Below, one piece after another: positions 9,175 through 19,145 of a DNA stretch of 64,000 nucleotides (position 1 is its first letter; the number at the start of each line of letters is the position of its first letter). Location: positions 1,922,001-1,986,000 of the forward strand of contig NZ_JARXVJ010000001.1 in NCBI RefSeq assembly GCF_029892445.1, given 5' to 3'. This stretch comes from Chryseobacterium sp. H1D6B. GTDB lineage: Bacteria; Bacteroidota; Bacteroidia; Flavobacteriales; Weeksellaceae. The notes beneath the pieces are model-generated. The model did not search any database. It was not told the origin of the DNA and saw only the letters and a list, made by a program, of their open reading frames with translations. The position numbers were made by a program, and so were the translations under genes.

Positions 9175-10887
9175 TTAATCACTAAACTTTACATCTTTTA
9201 TGTTCAGATAATGAGTCACATTACCTTTCCAGTGATTCTCTTCCAGAGTAAAAGCAATATCAAAATCCTTATTTTTAAAATCTTCTGCAAACTGGCCAAG
9301 TTTAAAACCGACACATTCAATATTTCTTCCTGTAGATTCCTGTCTGATATAAAACTTGATGTGGTTGTTATCTTTTCCCATCGTCTTTACATATCCGGAA
9401 AGCTTCTGGCTCTTTAAAGTCAAGATGGGTTTCATATTGTGAGGTCCGAAAGGCGCCAGTTTCCTGTGGAAATTAATAAACTCTCTGTTGATATCATCAG
9501 CCTGAATTTCTGCATCTATTGTAATCGACGGTTCTTTTTGATGTTCTTTGAGTTTTTCACCCACTGTTTTTTCAAACTTTATCTTAAAGGCTTCAAACTT
9601 ATCTTTTTCCATTGAAAGTCCAGCTGCGGCATGATGTCCTCCAAATTTTAAGAAATATTCTGAGCAAATATCCAGTGCTTCATGTACATCAAAATCTGAA
9701 ACGGATCTAGCCGAAGCTACCATTTCCCCATTATTTCCGTCTGTAAAAACCAGAGTCGGCTTGTAATAAGTCTCAATAAGTCTTGAGGCTACGATACCGA
9801 TAACTCCTTTATTCCATTCTGGATGATAAACGATTGTTGTATGTTTGGTTTGCTGCTGGGATTCAATGATTTGGTTTAAAGCAGAAAGCGTGGAATTCAT
9901 ATCAAGCTCGCGTCTTTCATCATTAAGGTTCATGATATTGCCTACGATTTGATTGGCATGTTTCAGATTGTCAGAAACCATGAGCTCTACAGCGGCTTTT
10001 CCATGAGAAATTCTCCCCGCTGCATTTATTTTAGGGGCAATTTCAAAAACAATATTTGAAATTTCGAAGTGAGAAAGTTTATCATCAGGAATTAATAACC
10101 TTAATCCTAAGTTTCTTGTTTTTCGAAGTACTTTCAGGCCCATCTTAGCAAAAACTCTATTTTCTCCTGTCATTGAAACAATGTCTGCAGCAATAGAAAT
10201 AGCAAGAAGATCGGTTAATTCAAATAACTCAGCTTCCGGAATTTTATAAATGGTATTTAAACCCTGGCATAATTTGAACCCGACTCCGCATCCGGAAAGT
10301 TCTTTAAACGGGTATCTGCAGTCGTTTCTTTTTGGGTCTAAAACTGCGGCTGCATTTGGTATTTCATCTCCAGGAAGGTGATGGTCACAGATAATAAAAT
10401 CTATATCTAAAGTCTGCGCATAGCTGATCATATCAATAGCTTTGATTCCACAGTCTAAGGCGATGATTAGTGAAAAACCATTTTCTTTAGCAAAATCAAT
10501 TCCTTCCGTTGAGATTCCGTAACCTTCAGAGTTTCTGTCCGGAATATAATAATCTAAATATTTTTTCTCAACGATTTTGCTGAGGTACAGATACATTAAT
10601 GCAACAGCTGTAGTGCCGTCTACATCATAATCTCCGTACACTAATATTTTTTCTCCATTTTCAATAGCATTTGCAATACGCTCAACAGCTTTCTGCATAT
10701 CTGCCATTAAAAAAGGGCTGTGGATATCGGTGAGGTTGGGTTTGAAGAATTCACGGGCCTTCTGATAATCGTCAATTCCTCTAAGAACGAGGAGTTTAGA
10801 TTCAAAAGTTCCAAAACCAAGTGACGAACTTAATCTGTCTACAACTTCCTCATCGGGTTCGGGTTTATAAATCCATTTTTGACTCAT
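9175..10887 (-). CDS. recJ: single-stranded-DNA-specific exonuclease RecJ
   Basis: This is a 5'-to-3' exonuclease on single-stranded DNA, used in recombinational, mismatch and base-excision repair. At 570 residues it has the typical length. The DHH-family motifs are present: VYGDYDVDGTTA (motif I), ALDCGIKA (motif II), CDHHLPG (the DHH), and a DHHA1 domain with GGHHAAAG. I chose the ATG at 10887 (MSQKW) rather than the longer frame from 10926. A -7 element lies between the two candidate starts, so the extra 13 codons would not be transcribed from it. It heads the recJ-nadD-DUF3817 run. Confidence 0.95.
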   Translation of the reverse strand: MSQKWIYKPEPDEEVVDRLSSSLGFGTFESKLLVLRGIDDYQKAREFFKPNLTDIHSPFLMADMQKAVERIANAIENGEKILVYGDYDVDGTTAVALMYLYLSKIVEKKYLDYYIPDRNSEGYGISTEGIDFAKENGFSLIIALDCGIKAIDMISYAQTLDIDFIICDHHLPGDEIPNAAAVLDPKRNDCRYPFKELSGCGVGFKLCQGLNTIYKIPEAELFELTDLLAISIAADIVSMTGENRVFAKMGLKVLRKTRNLGLRLLIPDDKLSHFEISNIVFEIAPKINAAGRISHGKAAVELMVSDNLKHANQIVGNIMNLNDERRELDMNSTLSALNQIIESQQQTKHTTIVYHPEWNKGVIGIVASRLIETYYKPTLVFTDGNNGEMVASARSVSDFDVHEALDICSEYFLKFGGHHAAAGLSMEKDKFEAFKIKFEKTVGEKLKEHQKEPSITIDAEIQADDINREFINFHRKLAPFGPHNMKPILTLKSQKLSGYVKTMGKDNNHIKFYIRQESTGRNIECVGFKLGQFAEDFKNKDFDIAFTLEENHWKGNVTHYLNIKDVKFSD

Positions 10888-10891
10888 TTCA

Positions 10892-10899
10892 CAAAAATA
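10892..10899 (-). promoter_or_regulatory. -7 promoter element immediately before recJ
   Basis: TATTTTTG on the minus strand matches TAnnTTTG and ends only 4 bases before the recJ ATG. If used, transcription would begin at or very close to the start codon, giving a leaderless or near-leaderless mRNA. No TTG is visible at the -33 position, so this is suggestive only. Confidence 0.4.
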
Positions 10900-11095
10900 A
10901 GGAAAATATATTTTAAAAACGAGCATTTCTTATCATAATAAAATTATGAAATATTTTATTAAAATGCTGATTTTTAGTTAATTATGTTAATTTTATTACT
11001 GTTTTAAGAAAAAGTTTTATAAAAAATCTTTTATGTGAAAACCAAAACGGATTTGTTATCGTAAGTAATGGTAATAACACTTAAAAAATAATATT

Positions 11096-11806
11096 ATGAA
11101 AAAAACTATCAATGTTTCTAACCAGGGAGCAACCTTGGATACCAGCAGAAGAAACTTTTTAAAACTTGGAGGCGTCGGTCTTGCTGTGGCAGGACTTGCA
11201 TTAGTTGGATGCAGTGATGACGACTTTGTATATGTAGACAATAATAACGTATTTGATTTAGGTACAGGAGATGTAGGTGTATTAAACTATGCTTACGCTT
11301 TAGAACAGCTTGAAGCAGACTTTTATACGAAAGTTGTAAATAATTTTTATTCCGGAATTTCTAGTATAGAAAAAGAACTTTTTACAGATTTATATCATCA
11401 TGAAGTAATCCACAGAGATTTTTTTAAGGCAGCCATAAGCGGTGCTACTACTCAGGTACTTCCTACTTTGGAATTTCAATATCCCAATGTGAATTTTAGT
11501 GATAGAAGTTCTGTTTTAGCTACAGCAAAGGCTTTAGAAGATACTGGAGTTGCAGCCTATAATGCAGCAGGAAAGTATATTACTAATCCTGCATATTTAG
11601 TGATTGCAGGAAAAATTGTTTCAGTAGAGGCGAGACACGCATCCGCTATAAGAAATCTAATTAGTCCTGGTACTGCAGCCTTTTCAGGAGATGATGTTAT
11701 AGATTCAAATGGTCTTGACGTTGCAAAAGAACCAAAAGATGTAGTGGCAGCAGCTGGCGGATTCATCAAAACTCCATTTACATGGAAAGAAAGAGGTATT
11801 AATTAA
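11096..11806 (+). CDS. Tat-exported ferritin-like lipoprotein (PF13668 type)
   Basis: The protein has 236 residues. Residues 18-41 are a twin-arginine signal (SRRNFLKLGG) with a lipobox LVGC, so it should be exported folded and anchored as a lipoprotein. The rest is a ferritin-like four-helix bundle. A complete di-iron ligand set is visible: Glu in ALEQLEADFY, ExxH in HEVIH, Glu in ALEDTG, and ExxH in EARHA. The family includes desiccation-related and other poorly characterised proteins. Loading of the metal before export would explain the Tat signal. It is followed 27 bases later by a second family member, and the two are probably one transcript. The substrate and function are unknown. Confidence 0.85.
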   Translation: MKKTINVSNQGATLDTSRRNFLKLGGVGLAVAGLALVGCSDDDFVYVDNNNVFDLGTGDVGVLNYAYALEQLEADFYTKVVNNFYSGISSIEKELFTDLYHHEVIHRDFFKAAISGATTQVLPTLEFQYPNVNFSDRSSVLATAKALEDTGVAAYNAAGKYITNPAYLVIAGKIVSVEARHASAIRNLISPGTAAFSGDDVIDSNGLDVAKEPKDVVAAAGGFIKTPFTWKERGIN

Positions 11807-11833
11807 TTTATTCACTCACAAAAATCTACTATT

Positions 11834-12652
11834 ATGAACATTCTTAAACTTTTAGATAAACTTTCTGATGACAGCTTTTTTACAAAAGAAACATCCAGAT
11901 TAGAAAGCCTTACGAACATCTCTTCATTCGGAAAAAAAGCAGCAATTGCTGCTGTACCGCTTGGATTAGGTTCTCTTTTAGCAACGCCGGCAAAAGCAGC
12001 AGAAAATACATCGGCAGCGGGGCCGGGAACTACTATGAAAACAGCATTGACGGATGCTTTGCAGCTGGCATTGACATTAGAATACTTAGAAGATGAATAT
12101 TATAGAACGGGTATCGCTGCTGCAAACTTGATTCCTACTGCTGATAAAGTAGTATTTATGCAGATTTCAAAACATGAAACTGCCCATGTGGCTTTTCTGA
12201 AAAGTACATTGACGTCTTTAGGAACTGCTCCTATAGCAAAACCCAATTTTGATTTTACTGCAGGAGGTAATTTTTCACCTTTTACAGATTATAACCAGTT
12301 TCTTATTCTTTCTCAAGCATTTGAAGATACAGGGGTAAGAGCTTACAAAGGGCAGGCTGGAAATGTAATGTCTAATCCTGCAGTACTTCAGGCTGCATTG
12401 CAGATTCACTCTGTAGAAGCAAGACATGCCTCTCAAGTAAGAAGAATGAGAGCGAATAAAGGATGGATAGAATTGGCAAACGGAGGAAACATGCCTGCTG
12501 CAACTAATGCGGTATATGCAGGAGAAGATAATACCAACCAGGCCGGATATAATACAGCAACAGCATTTGGTGCGGCTGCAGGATCTGCGGCTTATGATGA
12601 AATTTTAAGTGGCAGTGATGCAACAGCAATTGCATCTTTGTTCATTGTATAA
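11834..12652 (+). CDS. ferritin-like domain protein, exported (PF13668 type)
   Basis: The protein has 272 residues. About 35 residues precede a hydrophobic segment that starts GKKAAIAAVPLGLG and ends in a possible signal peptidase site near PAKA. It has KK where its neighbour has the twin arginine. The ferritin-like bundle keeps the full ligand set: Glu in LEYLEDEYY, ExxH in HETAH, Glu in AFEDTG and ExxH in EARHA. An Ala/Asn/Gly-rich C-terminus of about 70 residues follows. Paired with the Tat lipoprotein upstream and closed by a strong terminator, it probably works with that partner in the periplasm. Function unknown. Confidence 0.82.
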   Translation: MNILKLLDKLSDDSFFTKETSRLESLTNISSFGKKAAIAAVPLGLGSLLATPAKAAENTSAAGPGTTMKTALTDALQLALTLEYLEDEYYRTGIAAANLIPTADKVVFMQISKHETAHVAFLKSTLTSLGTAPIAKPNFDFTAGGNFSPFTDYNQFLILSQAFEDTGVRAYKGQAGNVMSNPAVLQAALQIHSVEARHASQVRRMRANKGWIELANGGNMPAATNAVYAGEDNTNQAGYNTATAFGAAAGSAAYDEILSGSDATAIASLFIV

Positions 12653-12677
12653 AGTGATTTCTTAATATTTAGGTGGT

Positions 12678-12718
12678 GAAATCCTTTTTTAGTTCATACT
12701 AAAAAAGGATTTCTTTTT
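12678..12718 (+). terminator. terminator of the ferritin-like pair
   Basis: A perfect 15-bp inverted repeat, 12678-12692 and 12699-12713, has a 6-base loop and is followed by TTTTT. Confidence 0.9.
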
Positions 12719-12766
12719 GTGAAAATGTTATATCTTGTGAGAACTTAAATCTTAAATATAATTATC

Positions 12767-13579
12767 ATGAAAAAAGTTTTTATAGGTGTATTCTTATTAG
12801 GTATGATACACGCTTTTCAGGGACAGAAAATTAATCTTGGAAAAGCGGTAGATGTTGTTTCTAAAGGATCAAAAGCGCTTACTTTCACGAACGAAGATGC
12901 TGTTAAACTGTCTAAAGAGTCTGTAGACTATATGGATAAAAATAACCTGGTTGCCGGGCCAAAAGATCCTTATACTGTAAGATTGAACAAGCTTTTTGCT
13001 AAGCATAAAACGCAGGACGGGCTTGCTTTGAACTATAAAGTGTACAAAGTAAAAGATATTAATGCTTTTGCCTGTGCAGACGGAAGTGTACGTGTTTTCT
13101 CTTCTTTGATGGATATTATGACAGATGATGAGCTTCTGGCAGTGATCGGTCATGAAATAGGACACGTGAAAAATCAGGACACAAAAGACGCTATTAAATC
13201 AGCTTATCTGAAGGCGGCGGCTCTAGATGCTGCTTCATCTGCTTCATCTACAGTAGCTACGCTTAATGAGAGCCAGGTGGGTAAGATGGCTAATGCATTT
13301 GTAGATGCATCTCACAGTAAAAAACAAGAATCCGAGGCTGATACGTATTCTTATGACTTTATGAAAGCCAATAGCTATAATGTAGTAGGAGCTTATACAG
13401 CATTTAAGAAACTGGCATTACTTTCTGAAGGAAGTACACAGTCTAGCTTCCAAAAAATGTTCAATTCCCATCCTGACAGTGAAAAAAGAGCTCAGGCAAT
13501 CAAGAAAAGAGCAGAGAAAGACGGATTGTGGAAAGATCCGGGAGCAGTTGCACTGCCAACAGCAAAGCTTACAAAATAA
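12767..13579 (+). CDS. M48 family metalloprotease, secreted/periplasmic
   Basis: This is a zinc-dependent endopeptidase of the Oma1/YggG/LoiP type. The 270 residues begin with a signal peptide (about 1-19). HEIGH near residue 127 is the HExxH zinc site, and ESEAD near residue 189 supplies the third ligand Glu. SHPDSEKRAQAI near the C-terminus is the typical M48C ending. There are no further membrane segments, so it is likely soluble or peripheral in the periplasm. Such proteases usually act in envelope protein quality control. It is a single gene between two terminators. Confidence 0.9.
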   Translation: MKKVFIGVFLLGMIHAFQGQKINLGKAVDVVSKGSKALTFTNEDAVKLSKESVDYMDKNNLVAGPKDPYTVRLNKLFAKHKTQDGLALNYKVYKVKDINAFACADGSVRVFSSLMDIMTDDELLAVIGHEIGHVKNQDTKDAIKSAYLKAAALDAASSASSTVATLNESQVGKMANAFVDASHSKKQESEADTYSYDFMKANSYNVVGAYTAFKKLALLSEGSTQSSFQKMFNSHPDSEKRAQAIKKRAEKDGLWKDPGAVALPTAKLTK

Positions 13580-13592
13580 AATTCTGAAAAAT

Positions 13593-13627
13593 AAAAATCT
13601 CCTCAAAGTAATTTGAGGAGATTTTTT
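13593..13627. terminator. bidirectional terminator between M48 protease and ABC-F genes
   Basis: Stem AAAAATCTCCTCAAA / TTTGAGGAGATTTTT has a short loop and T-tracts on both strands. It serves the two convergent genes. Confidence 0.9.
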
Positions 13628-13653
13628 ATAATTATTGTGCTGTATCCGTAATA

Positions 13654-15348
<1,695 letters not shown>

Positions 15349-15399
15349 TTAAATAAGAATTATTTTTTCGTATGTTAGATCAATGAAATTTTATTGATA

Positions 15400-15858
15400 A
15401 TGAAAATTGAAAAGACAGTTAATATATTTAATAGAAGAGCGAGATTTGAATATGAAATCCTTGAAGAGTTTGAAGCCGGAATGGTTCTTACAGGGACTGA
15501 AATAAAATCTTTGCGTTCTTCTAAAGCATCCATTACAGAATCGTTCTGTCAGTTTATTGATGGGGAATTATATATCATTAACATGATGATTGATGAGTAT
15601 AAATTGGGGACTTTTTATAATCATAAAACAAAAAGGGAACGGAAATTGCTGTTGCACAAAAAAGAATTGTTAAAACTTGAAAAGAAGTTGAAGGATGCAG
15701 GAAACACAGTTATACCTTTAAAATTATATATAAACGATAAAGGGAAAGCAAAGGTGTTGATAGCATTGGGAAGAGGGAAAAAGCTTTTCGATAAAAGAGA
15801 GGCAATAAAAGATAGAGAAAGTAAACGAAACCTAGACAGAATATTAAAGAAAAGTTAA
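15400..15858 (+). CDS. smpB: SsrA-binding protein
   Basis: SmpB binds tmRNA and brings it to stalled ribosomes for trans-translation. The 152 residues have family length. The OB-fold core with GTEIKSLR and the segment NHKTKRERKLLLHK are characteristic, and the Lys/Arg-rich tail (DRESKRNLDRILKKS) is the part that enters the mRNA channel. I chose the ATG at 15400 (MKIEK) over a TTG two codons upstream. The tmRNA gene itself is not in the window. Confidence 0.95.
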   Translation: MKIEKTVNIFNRRARFEYEILEEFEAGMVLTGTEIKSLRSSKASITESFCQFIDGELYIINMMIDEYKLGTFYNHKTKRERKLLLHKKELLKLEKKLKDAGNTVIPLKLYINDKGKAKVLIALGRGKKLFDKREAIKDRESKRNLDRILKKS

Positions 15859-15874
15859 AAATCATTTAAAAAAC

Positions 15875-15906
15875 TTTGTATATAAAGAAAAATTATATTT
15901 ATTTTG
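15875..15906 (+). promoter_or_regulatory. promoter of the OmpA/TSP3 gene
   Basis: TTTG (15875-15878), 20 bases, then TTATTTTG (15899-15906), a one-mismatch TAnnTTTG. The spacing fits a Bacteroidota promoter, and a strong promoter is expected for this probable major outer-membrane protein. Confidence 0.5.
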
Positions 15907-15935
15907 CATTATCAATTATTTAATCATTTAATTCT

Positions 15936-17426
15936 ATGAAAAATCTAAAATTAGGAATTTCAGCATTGGCGCTTACTGTAGCCTCTACTGTTTTCGCTCA
16001 GACTACCAACAATCCGTGGTTGATCGGAGTTGGTGCTCATGCGGAAAACCATAAAGCACAGCAGGGTAACTTCAGTAATACGTTCTCTGCTAATAATTTG
16101 ACGAAGACGATGTTCAATATGAACAACTTCTCTATCACTCCTCCATTGTCTAAGCTTACTGTAGCTAGAAACATTGGTAAAGGATTGGTTATTGACTGGC
16201 AGACTTCTGTAGGAAATGTTGAGAATAAGAGATTCAACATGGGGAAAGAATTCATGTTAATGACTGGTCTTGGTTTCCAAGCTAAAGCAGCAGGGCTTTT
16301 ATGGAACGAAGAGTCTTGGTTTGACCCTTACTTAAGAGTAGGTGCTAACTATTTAAGACATGATTATACTTCACTTACGTTCCCTAGAACAGACGTTAAT
16401 GGAAATTATGTTGAAAATGGAGACGGTGGTAACGAAAATGGTAAAGCTAACTTCTTTACAGTTTCTACTGGTGCAGGTGCTAACTTCTGGGTAACTAAGA
16501 ACTTCGGTCTTGGTGTTCAAGGAGATTATGTTTCAACTCCAGGTGATAAATCTAATGTTGCTAACTTCTGGCAGGCTTCTGCTTCATTATTATTCAGATT
16601 TGGTAACAGAGATAGAGATAAGGATGGTATCCTAGATAAAGATGATCTTTGTCCAGATACTCCAGGTTTACCAGAATTCCAAGGTTGTCCTGATACAGAC
16701 GGTGATGGAGTTCCAGATAAAGACGATCAATGTCCAGACGTAGCTGGTCCAGTTGAAAATAACGGTTGTCCTTGGCCAGATACAGATGGTGACGGTGTTA
16801 TCGATAAAGATGATGCTTGTCCTACAGTAGCAGGTCCTGCTGAAAACAACGGTTGTCCTTGGCCAGACACAGATGGTGACGGTATCTTAGATAAAGATGA
16901 TGCTTGTCCTACAGTTCCTGGATTACCAGAATACAACGGATGTCCTAAGCCTAAGAAACAAACTGCTGTTGAAGTAGAAAACGAATTCAGAAATGTTTAT
17001 TTCGATTTCAACAAATCTTCAATCAAAGCAGAATCTAAACCAGCTTTAGATAAAGCAGCTGACATCATTAAGAAAGATGGAGGTCACTATCTATTAGAAG
17101 GTAGAACAGATGCTAAAGGTTCTGAAGTTTACAACTTGAAGTTATCTAGAGAAAGAGCTGCTTCTGTAGTTGCTGCTTTAGATGCAAGAGGTGTTGACGC
17201 TAACGCTCTTAAATCTGTAGGAGTTGGTAAAGCTAAAGCTACAGTTCCAGCAACTGCTTCTGACGCTGAAAGACAAGCGGACAGAAAAGTAGTTGTAACT
17301 GCTATTGAGGACGATGCTCAATGGAATACAATCGCTAAGAAAGATTACGCTGATGCTCCAGTTAAGAAAGCAGTAGCTAAGAAAAAAGCTCCAGCTAAAA
17401 AAGCGACAGCTAAAAAGAAAAAATAA
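15936..17426 (+). CDS. OmpA family porin-like protein with TSP3 repeats and a Lys/Ala-rich tail
   Basis: This is probably an abundant outer-membrane protein tethering the envelope to peptidoglycan. The 496 residues hold a signal peptide (1-21), an N-terminal beta-barrel (about 25-225), four calcium-binding thrombospondin type 3 repeats (about 228-337, DTDGDG and DKDD motifs), and an OmpA-like domain (about 345-465). The OmpA domain has GRTDAKG in place of the usual GHTD, plus the Asp/Arg peptidoglycan-binding region. After it the protein ends in KKAVAKKKAPAKKATAKKKK, a histone-like basic tail that is unusual for this family. Codon choice is biased (GGT, CCA, TCT, GTT), as in highly expressed genes. 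It is monocistronic with its own promoter and terminator. Confidence 0.92.
   Translation: MKNLKLGISALALTVASTVFAQTTNNPWLIGVGAHAENHKAQQGNFSNTFSANNLTKTMFNMNNFSITPPLSKLTVARNIGKGLVIDWQTSVGNVENKRFNMGKEFMLMTGLGFQAKAAGLLWNEESWFDPYLRVGANYLRHDYTSLTFPRTDVNGNYVENGDGGNENGKANFFTVSTGAGANFWVTKNFGLGVQGDYVSTPGDKSNVANFWQASASLLFRFGNRDRDKDGILDKDDLCPDTPGLPEFQGCPDTDGDGVPDKDDQCPDVAGPVENNGCPWPDTDGDGVIDKDDACPTVAGPAENNGCPWPDTDGDGILDKDDACPTVPGLPEYNGCPKPKKQTAVEVENEFRNVYFDFNKSSIKAESKPALDKAADIIKKDGGHYLLEGRTDAKGSEVYNLKLSRERAASVVAALDARGVDANALKSVGVGKAKATVPATASDAERQADRKVVVTAIEDDAQWNTIAKKDYADAPVKKAVAKKKAPAKKATAKKKK
16617..16946 (+). repeat. in-frame tandem repeats encoding TSP3 calcium-binding units
   Basis: Four imperfect units each encode D-D-G-D-G...DKDD..CP...NGCP. 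The middle units repeat with an 87-base (29-codon) period, and units at 16767 and 16854 are very similar at DNA level. The repeats can expand or contract by slippage or recombination without breaking the frame. Confidence 0.85.
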
Positions 17427-17445
17427 TTAATTTTTCTAAATAATG

Positions 17446-17480
17446 AATACCTCCAAATTTTTTTGGAGGTATTTTTTTTT
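17446..17480 (+). terminator. terminator of the OmpA gene
   Basis: AATACCTCCAAA pairs with TTTGGAGGTATT across a short T loop and is followed by a long T-tract. Confidence 0.9.
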
Positions 17481-17494
17481 CGTATACTTTTGAG

Positions 17495-17502
17495 TAATTT
17501 TG
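17495..17502 (+). promoter_or_regulatory. -7 promoter element of the YebC-family gene
   Basis: TAATTTTG matches TAnnTTTG and lies 19 bases before the start codon. A second match, TACTTTTG, lies at 17485-17492, so the start site could be shifted. Confidence 0.5.
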
Positions 17503-17521
17503 TCAAAAATTTAAAATAATA

Positions 17522-18262
17522 ATGGGAAGAGCGTTTGAATATAGAAAAGCTTCTAAAATGGCCCGTTGGGATAAAATGGCCAAGACTTTTTCTAAGATAG
17601 GTAAAGACATTGCACTAGCTGTAAAAGCAGGAGGGCCAGATGTAGAGGCTAATCCAGCCCTAAGAAGATGTATCCAGAATGCAAAAGGGGCAAACATGCC
17701 TAAAGATAATGTAGAAAGAGCAATCAAAAAAGCAAGCGGTGCAGATGCTGAAAACTATGAAGAGATTACTTATGAAGGATACGGCCAGGGAGGTGTTGCA
17801 TTCTTCATAGAATGTACTACTAATAATACAACAAGGACTGTTGCTAACGTAAGAGCGATTTTCAATAAGTTTGATGGTAACCTTGGAAAGAATGGTGAAT
17901 TAGCATTTATCTTCGACAGAAAAGGTATTTTTAATATTGATATGTCCCAGATTAAAATGGATTGGGATGATTTCGAAATGGAAATGATCGATGGCGGCGC
18001 TGAAGAAATAGATAAAGATGAAGAAGAAGTAATGATTACTACTGCTTTTGAAGATTTTGGTTCCATGTCACATAAGCTGGATGAATTAGGAATTGAGGTT
18101 AAAAGCGCAGAACTTCAAAGAATTCCTAATAATACTAAAGAAGTTACAGAAGAACAGTTCAAAGTAAATATGAAGATGCTTGACCGTTTCGAAGAGGATG
18201 ATGACGTTCAAAACGTATATCACAATATGGAAATTACAGACGAATTATTAAACTCTCTGTAA
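17522..18262 (+). CDS. YebC/PmpR (TACO1-like) family protein
   Basis: The family is annotated as DNA-binding transcriptional regulators in some bacteria. Members also act as ribosome-associated factors that relieve stalling, as the mitochondrial homologue TACO1 does. The protein has 246 residues. The conserved start MGRAFEYRKASKMARWDKMAK, here with RAFEYRK where many family members have the GHSKW type, is followed by NPALRRCIQNAKGANMPKDN and YEGYGQGG. The C-terminal two-thirds is acidic (IDKDEEEV, EEDDDVQN), as usual. It has its own promoter. A specific regulatory target cannot be inferred. Confidence 0.9.
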   Translation: MGRAFEYRKASKMARWDKMAKTFSKIGKDIALAVKAGGPDVEANPALRRCIQNAKGANMPKDNVERAIKKASGADAENYEEITYEGYGQGGVAFFIECTTNNTTRTVANVRAIFNKFDGNLGKNGELAFIFDRKGIFNIDMSQIKMDWDDFEMEMIDGGAEEIDKDEEEVMITTAFEDFGSMSHKLDELGIEVKSAELQRIPNNTKEVTEEQFKVNMKMLDRFEEDDDVQNVYHNMEITDELLNSL

Positions 18263-18320
18263 AGAAATAATATAACATTCATATACAGTTAACTTTCAAT
18301 TAGTTTCTTTGCATAAAACT

Positions 18321-19145
18321 ATGAAAAGAAACGTAGAGTTAGTTGTTATTTCGGATGTTCATTTGGGAACTTATGGATGTAAGGCTAAAGAATTATTAAG
18401 ATATCTTAATTCAATCCATCCCAAGACCTTGGTTTTGAATGGTGATATTATAGATATCTGGCAGTTCAAAAAGTCTTACTTCCCTAAACCTCATTTAAAG
18501 GTCATTAAGAAAATTATTTCACTGGCAACCAAAAGTACAGATGTTTACTACATTACAGGAAACCATGATGAAATGTTCAGAAAATTTACCGATTTTCAAT
18601 TAGGTAAGCTTAAAGTATGCAATAAACTCTGTTTAAATATTAATCAAAAGAAGACGTGGATTTTCCATGGAGATGTATTTGATGCTTCAGTACAGCACTC
18701 TAAATGGATTGCTAAGCTCGGTGGAAAGGGGTATGACCTGCTGATTGTTATCAATAATGTGGTCAATTGGTTTTTAGAAAAGATGGGTAAAGAGAAATAT
18801 TCATTTTCGAAAAAGATCAAGAATAATGTGAAAAAAGCTGTAAAATACATCGGCGATTTTGAACTCACAGCCTCCGAACTGGCTATTGACAATCACTACG
18901 ATTATGTGATCTGCGGGCACATTCATCAGCCTCAAATACGCACTGTATCAAATAAAAAAGGTTCTTGTACTTATATGAATTCTGGAGACTGGATAGAAAA
19001 TTTATCCGCTTTAGAGTATAATGATAATAAGTGGGATATTTTCTATTATGATGATCATAAGCATCTGCTCCAAGATGATGAGACTGAAGAAATTCAAGAC
19101 ATGAATAGTTCTGAGCTTTTAAAGATAGTAACCAATTTTTCCTAA
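18321..19145 (+). CDS. metallophosphoesterase, LpxH-like (UDP-2,3-diacylglucosamine hydrolase type)
   Basis: This is a calcineurin-like dinuclear metal phosphoesterase of 274 residues. All metal-binding motifs are visible: SDVHLG, GDIIDIW, GNHDE, HGD and GHIHQP. The pattern and length fit the LpxH-like group that often cleaves UDP-2,3-diacylglucosamine in lipid A synthesis, but several paralogs per flavobacterial genome are common, so lpxH itself is not claimed. I chose the ATG at 18321 (MKRNVELVV) over a TTG four codons upstream that sits in a promoter-like TTTCTTTG. The stop codon directly abuts the ATG of the next gene, a glycosyltransferase, so the two are translationally linked. Confidence 0.85.
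   Translation: MKRNVELVVISDVHLGTYGCKAKELLRYLNSIHPKTLVLNGDIIDIWQFKKSYFPKPHLKVIKKIISLATKSTDVYYITGNHDEMFRKFTDFQLGKLKVCNKLCLNINQKKTWIFHGDVFDASVQHSKWIAKLGGKGYDLLIVINNVVNWFLEKMGKEKYSFSKKIKNNVKKAVKYIGDFELTASELAIDNHYDYVICGHIHQPQIRTVSNKKGSCTYMNSGDWIENLSALEYNDNKWDIFYYDDHKHLLQDDETEEIQDMNSSELLKIVTNFS

Noticed and set aside
9088..9417. Plus-strand open frame antisense to nadD and recJ
   Set aside because: It runs across two genes with clear motifs on the other strand and has no recognisable features.
16727..16936. Antisense open frame of 69 codons with a repeated amino-acid pattern
   Set aside because: It is the mirror of the TSP3 calcium-binding repeats of the OmpA gene, and its repeats come from that gene's repeats.
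16617..16946. Regular direct repeats that could suggest a CRISPR array
   Set aside because: The repeats are in-frame coding units of a known domain with conserved DxDGDG residues; there are no unique spacers.
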